Origin: Datura wrightii
Lineage: Eukaryota > Streptophyta > Magnoliopsida > Solanales > Solanaceae
NCBI GenBank assembly: GCA_035772735.1
Contig: JASDFA010000007.1
Location: 146,195,001-146,259,000, forward strand
Reading direction: 5' to 3'
DNA: 64,000 bases
Of this stretch, positions 57,172-64,000 are shown in pieces. Within the stretch, counting starts at the first letter, position 1; each line of letters begins with the position of its first letter. A program made the position numbers and the translations under genes. The notes under the pieces were generated by a model. It searched no databases. It saw nothing but the letters and a program-made list of their open reading frames with translations, and was not told the DNA's origin.

Positions 57172-59837
57172 ATGGAGTTCCAAATATTTCCATTCAACTT
57201 CATCTTCTTATTCTTTTCCCTATCATTTCTCTATTTACTGAAAAAATCAAGAAACTCAATCAAAAGACTTCCTCCAGGCCCATGGAAATTGCCTTTACTA
57301 GGAAGTGTCCATCACTTGGCATTACAAGGTGGACTTCCCCATCATGCCCTCACAAACTTGGGTAAAAAATATGGACCTTTCATGCACCTTCAATTAGGCG
57401 AAATTTCTACGGTCGTAGTTTCTTCTCGCGACATGGCACGGAAGGTACTAAAAACTCACGACCTCGCTTTTGCATCGAGGCCTAAATTAATATCCCTCGA
57501 CATAATATGTTATAAGAGCACGGACATCGCGTTTAGTCCTTATGGAAAATACTGGAGACAGATGCGTAAAGTGTGTGTCATGGAACTTCTGACCGCCAAA
57601 AACGTCAGATCTTTTAGTTCCATCAGGCGCCACGAGGCTTCGCGCCTCGTCCAACTCATCCGGGCATCGACACGTGGCGAGCCGGTAAACGTTACGGAAC
57701 GGGTGTTATGGTATGAGAGTTCAATTACATGTAAGGCAGCGTTTGGGGAATTGTTGAAGGACCAAGAGAAATTCATTGGAATTGTGAGGGACTTGGTGGA
57801 ATTGGCTGGTGGATTTAGTGTGGCTGACATTTTCCCTTCAATCAAGATCCTTCATGTGTTGAGTGGATTGAGGAGTAGAATCTTGAAAGTTCACAAAAAT
57901 GTTGATGCTATTGTTGAGGATGTTATCAATGAGCACAAAAAGAACATTGCAAGTGGTAAAAAGGGAAATGGTGCATTAGGAGGTGAAGATTTAGTTGATG
58001 TTCTTCTAAGATTAATGGATAGTGGGGAACTTCAAATCCCAATCACCAATGACAACATCAAAGCAATTATGATTGTAAGTATCTTACTTACTAGAAAAAT
58101 CTCTAAAATTATATTTCTTTCGTTTCAAAATAAGTGGTGTTTTGCTTTTTCAATTTTATTTCAAAATAAGTGGTGTTTTACATAATCAAAGAAGATATTA
58201 ATGATGCTCTTCTAATTTTACCCTTATTTAAATGGAAAGAGTTTTACATAACCAAGAAAATACTAAAGAGTTACATCATTCTCAAGTTATTTAAGGGTAA
58301 GTTGGTAAAAATACATTTTGCTTTCTAAGAATAAATACTTTTCTTAAGGGGTGTGGACAAGCTAAAAACCCCATTTATTTTGAAACGCAAGAAGTATATT
58401 CTTATTATCTAAGAAAATCTTTTGTCTCATTTTTTAGACAAAAAATAACCAAGTGATCAAACCTTCAAGCTAAACAAATTTCTCCTAATTAAGGGTCCAT
58501 TTGACCGGACAAACATGTCAAACGATATAATTATGTTCAAATTCAATTATAAGATGACTTTTCAAATAAATCTCAATAGGATTTTTTAATAAAATTATAA
58601 GCTAGTTACCGACAAGAATGGTAACAAAATAAATGAAATCTTCTCGCACTTAGCGAGAAATTTTACAACTCGGGAAACTCATGGTATAGGGTGAGTTTTC
58701 CCCATTTAATAGGGATCCTTTTTTTTTTTTCCTAAACCATGTCAACCTTTATGCTCAACAGAGTTGTTTTCATTTATGAAATTACAAGTTACCAGCAAAA
58801 ATGGACATATATTGTTAATTAGATGCTTAAAACATTATTGCACAATATAATAGCCATAAAACTAGATGAATTGACTATTAACCTAATATTGAGGAGATTG
58901 AACTTAAGGCTTAAAAAATCCTACCCTTAGCAAAGTTGCAATACATGAACAAATGTAACAACTAACAAGTAAACTAGCTATTTGAATTTCCAAACTATAA
59001 GATAAGGTATTAAAGAAATGACTTGAACTTGGATAATTACTGTTGATTTGATATTTTTAATTAAGTCATTCACTATTACTGAATTTATACGCTGATTACT
59101 TTTCTTAGCCGGTATATATATAAATTATATACACTGATTATTCGCTGGTTATTTCTAATTTAAGTGGTTGGGTAGACGAACTGCTATTTATGTTAATTCT
59201 TCTTTTAATTAATAATGAAATGTAGGACTTGTTCTCTGCTGGAACAGAAACCTCAGCAGCAACAACAATATGGGCCATGACAGAAATGATGAGGAACCCA
59301 AGTGTGTTAGCAAAGGCACAAGCTGAGGTAAGAGAAGCATTCAAAGGAAAAGAAACTTTCAATGAGGATGTTATTGAGGAATTGAAATACCTAAAACAAG
59401 TTGTTAAAGAAACCTTGAGACTTCATCCACCACTCCCTCTCTTAGTTCCTAGAGAATGCAGGGAAGAAAGAAACATCAATGGATACACTATCCCTTTGAA
59501 GACAAGAGTCATGGTTAACGTTTGGGCGATGGGGAGGGACCCCAAGTATTGGGAAGATGCGGAAAGCTTTATGCCTGAGAGATTCGAGCAGAACTCTGTG
59601 GATTTCATGGGAAATAACTTTGAGTTCCTTCCTTTTGGTGCTGGAAGGAGAATGTGTCCTGGGATTTCATTTGGTTTGATAAATGTTTATCTTCCACTAG
59701 CTAAATTGCTATATCATTTTGATTGGAAACTCCCTGATGGTGTGAAGCCTGAGGATGTGGACATGACTGAGTACTCTGCAATAACTGCAGCAAGAAAGAG
59801 TGAGCTTCATTTGATAGCCACTCCTTATGATATCTGA
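57172..59837 (+). CDS. Cytochrome P450, CYP71D-like, copy 2
   Basis: Exons 57172-58074 and 59226-59837, with an intron of 1151 bases as in copy 1, giving 504 codons. The active-site motifs match copy 1: AGTET, ETLR, PERF and FGAGRRMCPG with C445. Differences from copy 1 sit almost all in exon 1: several in the anchor, then ALT for ALS, ARKV for AREV, SLDI for SVDI, STDI for SMDI, GELL for GKLL, RDLVE for REMVE and LSGL for LRGL. Exon 2 differs only by one inserted Thr near the C-terminus (ITAARKS). Some of these changes fall near substrate-recognition regions, so the two enzymes may differ in substrate preference. The gene has a single start ATG and no upstream ORF duplication. It appears intact. 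Confidence 0.92.
58112..58396. mobile_element. Stowaway-like MITE in the intron of P450 copy 2
   Basis: Same element and position as in copy 1, so the insertion predates the tandem duplication. Confidence 0.65.
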
Positions 59838-59848
59838 TACAAGTTCCT

Positions 59849-59953
59849 ATGCTGCTCGAACTCTTCAGAAGTATCTATAGGTGCATGTCGAATCCTCCAA
59901 AAGTACTGCATTTTTGGAGAATATAGCATCATTTTTGAAGAGTTGGAGCAACT
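59849..59953. mobile_element. GTTGCTC-type MITE in the 3' UTR of P450 copy 2
   Basis: Counterpart of the element at 55554-55660, slightly more diverged at its left end (TATGCTGCTCGAACTCTTC). Confidence 0.6.
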
Positions 59954-60617
59954 TAAGATACAAAACAGTGAGGGTCTTTTTTCTCCTTTTTCTTTGTGGG
60001 GGTTAGATGGGGATGTAGGAGGTTTCTTTATGTGTTTCTGTCCTATTGTGAATTATGTATTTGATTATAAGGGGAGGTGCCAAAAGAAGAAAGGGAAAAG
60101 GGCATAATGTCTTTGAGCTGTCAGCTTGTTTCAAGATTTTATATATCAGTTTCTGTAATATATTCTTGCGATGTTCAATGGGTTGAGTGTTACCAATGGA
60201 ATCTGAAGTTTGTTGTTTAACAAGCTTCACCATCCAAAATTTATAAGAAATTGCTTAGTGATTCTTTACGATTTCATATAAAATCAGTCATAGCAGTAAG
60301 CCCTTTTTGTTATTACGAAATTCAACATTTTCATTATGGTCTAGTGCTGTAGTTCAACAAGTGCATTTCCAAGTTTTTGTTCCAATTGTAACTATTTCAG
60401 AGTGATTTTTAATTTTTACCCTCAAATTTGATGGTCTTCAATTTTTTCTACTCGCTACTCATTTAATGAAAATTTATAGGTCAAAATATCTTTATTCATG
60501 ACCTAATTTCGCTCACTATGTTTAAAGAAATTTTCCATCATCCGACATAAGTTCTGTAGGAATTAAGTTATCCGACAAAAATTATGTAGGAATTAAGTTA
60601 TCTGACATAAGTTGTGT

Positions 60618-62410
60618 AGTATCTAATTCGCTCAACATAAGTTTAAAAAACCGGCATAAGTTCCATAAGAATTAAATTATGTCTCTTACGACATAACTTG
60701 TGAGTTCTGTAGGAACTAAGTTGTCTTCTTCGGCATAACTTGTGGTTTCCGAATTGAACTTTTGCCCCAATCGGCACAAGTTCTATAGAAATTAAGCAGC
60801 ATAACTTATATTATATTATGATACAAAAATATAAATTAATGCCAAGCAAAAATTGTTGGTTATTTCGTTGTCAATGATACTTTCAGCCACTTATTTTTTT
60901 ATTTAAAATAATGAAGGGTAAAAATTAAATACCATTAAATTTGAGGGCAAAATTTAAAGACCATTTCAAAATAAGGATATTTGTGCGAGTGACCCCTGCA
61001 TTTCCTGATATCAAGCCTAAGCACAAAGCATGGCTAAGTTTGCGTGCTATAAACCAAGCTTTCACAAAATAAAAGGAACTGTTGTTTGGTCCGAAGAAAG
61101 GGAAAAGGGCATAAATTATCCGCTTTGGACCAAGCCCGTACAGGTTTTTAGCTTCAAATTTCACACTATTAAGAGTATCATACACCTCATATGTAGCTTC
61201 TTTTTCTTTTCGACTATCAATGAGAAACTTTTGTTCGCACACTGTTAAAATGAAAAACTACTGATATACACAGATGAACACTCTTAAAACAGGATGGAAA
61301 GAGCAACAACTATTCCAGTTGACTATATATAAAAAACATGTAGGCGATACAACTAATATTGAACTCTGGTGCCATGATTGACTTCATCAGTACATAACAT
61401 ACAATTGATGGTTATTGTACCTTTTTTTGGTTCTAACTCCACCAGCATCAACTTTTAGCTGTGTCTACATAAATAAAAGAACAGCTAATGCTGAACTCCA
61501 CCATATATTCCTGAAACTAAATGAGCAACTATAGCGGTACATAAAACTGGAAAAGTCGAACTTGAAGCTCAGACAACATTTACGAGCCTTGTAATCTTGC
61601 TAATCTCTGTCAATCTAAGGTATCTTGCCCAGCCCTAATCTTCCCTTTGTACCCCTAAGGGAAAACATCAAAAGCCATGAGGTTAAAGAGAAAACTGAGG
61701 ATTGAATTAACGTGGACGTGTAGTTCTGAGAAAGACAAATGTTTGTTTAGGATCTTCTAAGACAGATCGCAGTTTGACAATTTTCAAGAAACAGGCATCA
61801 TTTTCATCTCCAAGTCAGTAAAATTGCCATCTGGGGCTTCAATTGAGGGTATAATGTGGGACAAAATTTATACTAAGATAATTCAAGAACAAATTGATAT
61901 ATAAACATGCTGCAAAAGGAGCTAAAATGCAAATGACTAGACATGTTTCAATGAATCAAAGCACTCATGCGGTGATCTTTTGCATCTCCATGAGCAGAAA
62001 ATTTTCCAATAAATCAGTCTCATCTCCTCGCCCTCAAAGTGTCAACTACAACACATAAGACACAAGCACACAACACAAGTATTGCTATTTCATTAGGAAA
62101 AAGAAAAAAGTCAAAAGTATCGTTCTCTTTGCAGATTTTCTTAACAAGATCACTACACCATGTCACTGAGAATACATTTGCACAATTAAAAGCCGGAACA
62201 CCACTCCCCTCTACTAGAACTTTTTTTCCGGTGTCTCAATTTGAAACTTACTGCTACACCTCAATAAAACTACCTACATCTTGAAACCAAAGAGATGAGT
62301 TAATCTAAATATCTAACAAGCAAACACCATAGATAAACTAAAACATACACTGTAGCCAAATTCCCGCCATACCTCAATCATCAAACTGAAGTACACAGCC
62401 TTCAATCTGG
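60618..62410. other. Intergenic DNA downstream of the P450 pair
   Basis: 60540-60800 holds irregular repeats of 'cataagtt-tgtaggaatt'. The rest, including ORFs at 60925-61248 and 62039-62284, shows no recognisable similarity. The last part is the 3' flank of the TPR gene. Confidence 0.5.
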
Positions 62411-63514
62411 TCAATTCTTTGATCCATATCTTTCACTCTCCACTTTCTGTGAGAAAAGCTTTGTTGCAATCAAATTATCATCAAAGTACCTAGCATAAGG
62501 GTGCCCTTGTGGTACTAATCTTCGATACTCCTTGAAACTCTTCTCCGCCTCGTCTTTCTTTCTTAACAAAGTATGTATTATCCCTTGACACAAATAAGGC
62601 CTGAAATCCTTTGGCTCCTCCTTCGCCAACTCCTGATAAACCTTCAATGCATCCTCGTATTTACTTTCAATCACCCAAATTTGTGCAAGCAACAGCATAA
62701 AATCCCTCAATTCACTCTTTTTACTCTCCTTTTCACACATCTTGATCCGCTCCTCAATTTTTTCTTTTATTTCTTTCAACTCCTCAACTGAATCTTCTTG
62801 TGACGCCACCATCACCAGCCCATGATAAGCCTCTACAAGAAATGGATCCTTTTTTAAGATCTCACTGAACCCCAATTTGGCTAATTTAAGCTCCCCATTG
62901 TAAACATATAAATGGGATTTCAACAAAGGCCATTCAGTCTCATTTGGCTCGAGCTCTATCAACTTGTCAATAGTGCTAATAGCATAAACTACTTTTCTAT
63001 TCTTTATCTGAATTTCCATCAAACTCCTCAGAGCATCGACATCATTCGGGTTCGATAGCAAGAAACTCTCGAGGGCCTTCTCGTTTTCCTCATCAGAAGC
63101 TGAATCCTTTACGTTTGTCTCTGAAGTGTGCGCGGGAGAAAGCGACACAGCAAAGGTGGGCTTCGGGTTAAAATAGAATCGCGTGAAGAAAAGGGAAGTA
63201 GCTGTAATGGTGGCAATAATTGTGGGTTTAAGAAATGAGAACAGAATAGAAAACGAGAATGGGGTTAAAGATTGGTCGTTAAGGTTTAGAGGGTTTTTGG
63301 ATTTTTGGGTTTCTGGGTTTTGAAAGGGAAATGAGGATGAAGATGAAGAAGAGGCTTTGATGGGCAACAACAATGGGGTTCTAAAAGGGAGAGAAGAACA
63401 AGGTTTAGATAAAACTGGACGATGGTGATGAAGTGAATGGGTGATTTTCTTGTCAACTTGGATTACTTTAACAGTAAAAGGGTTTATGGTGTTCATGGTG
63501 TTAGGGTTTCCCAC
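62411..63514 (-). CDS. Plastid TPR protein, SLOW GREEN 1-like
   Basis: 367 codons, single exon, minus strand. The first about 60 residues are rich in Ser, Pro and basic residues with few acidic ones, as in a chloroplast transit peptide. A hydrophobic stretch (about 85-110) may be a membrane anchor or thylakoid-type signal. From about 140 to 345 helical TPR-like repeats follow (ALESFLLSNPNDVDALRSL, AISTIDKLIELEPNETEW, AKLGFSEILKKDPFLVEAYHGL, ALKVYQELAKEEPKDFRPYL). The end, YFDDNLIATKLFSQKVE, resembles Arabidopsis SLOW GREEN 1, a plastid TPR protein needed for chloroplast development. The start at 63514 is the first ATG; MNTINPF six codons later is equally possible. The gene is intact. Confidence 0.82.
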   Translation of the reverse strand: MGNPNTMNTINPFTVKVIQVDKKITHSLHHHRPVLSKPCSSLPFRTPLLLPIKASSSSSSSFPFQNPETQKSKNPLNLNDQSLTPFSFSILFSFLKPTIIATITATSLFFTRFYFNPKPTFAVSLSPAHTSETNVKDSASDEENEKALESFLLSNPNDVDALRSLMEIQIKNRKVVYAISTIDKLIELEPNETEWPLLKSHLYVYNGELKLAKLGFSEILKKDPFLVEAYHGLVMVASQEDSVEELKEIKEKIEERIKMCEKESKKSELRDFMLLLAQIWVIESKYEDALKVYQELAKEEPKDFRPYLCQGIIHTLLRKKDEAEKSFKEYRRLVPQGHPYARYFDDNLIATKLFSQKVESERYGSKN

Positions 63515-64000
63515 TTGGGAGGAGTGAAGAAAAGAGTGAGAGAGCTGTTAAGCCCCGGCGATAATGGAGGTAAATTGCAGGCGCATGTTTCGAGGGAAGT
63601 TCACAATGGAGAGTTTATTCGCCCGAGGAAGACAATCGTTTGGGCTTCGTGAGGGCTAAAGGTTTGGGCCTTTCTTCAACAACCAGGATCCAAAAGAGAA
63701 TCGTACTTTACTTCTTAAAGAGGGTTCTTAGAGTGGCCCAATTGTACTTTTTTACTTTTATTGAATCAAACATAACTATCACATGTGAGGTGATATTTTC
63801 CGAAACGCGTAAACTTAGGATCTTAATTATCTCATTTAAAGGTAAAATCAGTATTCTAATAACATTTTTCAAAAAATACAAAAATAGCGATAGTTTGAAT
63901 AATTATTAAACACAAAGAGAATTTTTAGAATTTTTCTATATATAAAGTCGATTTCATACATGTGAAGTGATATTTTTCGAGATATGTAAAATTAAAATCT
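63515..64000. other. Upstream region of the TPR gene
   Basis: 63515-63660 is GC-richer and is probably leader and promoter. The remainder is AT-rich with nothing recognised. Confidence 0.5.

Larger units (their letters stand above)
56356..60617 (+). repeat. Tandem duplication unit 2 (P450 copy 2)
   Basis: It starts at the join of 'cataagttgtgt' to 'taatttatttaatttgaag' and ends where unit 2 continues 'gttgtgtagtatctaatt' into unique sequence. Confidence 0.88.

Overview
The window is nuclear DNA of a dicot plant, most likely a Solanum species (tomato/potato group). The evidence is a very AT-rich background, GT-AG introns, a plastid-targeted Rubisco activase, CYP71D-type P450s, plant WNK and RING-H2 families, an intron-containing tRNA-Tyr, and transposon families of a solanaceous kind. 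Species and chromosome cannot be fixed from sequence alone. No prokaryotic operon, CRISPR array or viral genome is present.

Layout. 1-15.6 kb: intergenic, with hAT-like elements, a CACTA-type MITE inside another inverted-repeat element, and microsatellites. 15.9-18.4 kb: an intronless PSK SIMULATOR-like gene (DUF3475/DUF668) and, on the minus strand, a small potato-inhibitor-I-like gene. 18.4-23.4 kb: intergenic, with a flotillin gene fragment and a long-TIR element. 23.5-25.9 kb: Rubisco activase, six coding exons, 439 codons, with what looks like a decayed alpha-isoform exon just downstream. 27.4-28.7 kb: a dead LINE fragment.

30-48.3 kb is a mosaic of duplicated and decayed pieces: three copies of a RING-H2 gene (30.0, 35.5 and 41.2 kb; only the middle one is open), two copies of a WNK-type kinase (33.7 kb broken, 46.9 kb intact), a deleted second copy of Rubisco activase (40.0 kb), a second LINE fragment (38.0-39.5 kb) and an F-box pseudogene (43.5-44.6 kb). 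A short LTR element at 31.4-33.6 kb carries a DNA element in each LTR. At 48.49-49.37 kb there is a complete, young terminal-repeat retrotransposon in miniature (TRIM).

51.65 kb: tRNA-Tyr. 52.0-60.6 kb: a tandem duplication of about 4.3 kb carrying two nearly identical CYP71D-like P450 genes, with a mappable junction, a sharp change in divergence suggesting gene conversion, and MITE sequence forming the immediate 5' and 3' flanks of both genes. 62.4-63.5 kb: a plastid TPR protein resembling SLOW GREEN 1.

The genes are not a functional cluster: Rubisco activase and the TPR protein act in plastids, the P450s in specialised (probably terpenoid) metabolism, and the kinase and RING protein in signalling. 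I found no new multi-gene system. The most noteworthy items are the alpha-exon relic, the TRIM, the nested LTR/hAT structure, the in-frame 69-bp repeat expansion in the RING gene, and a 26-bp duplication that gives one P450 a stop-start-overlapping upstream ORF.
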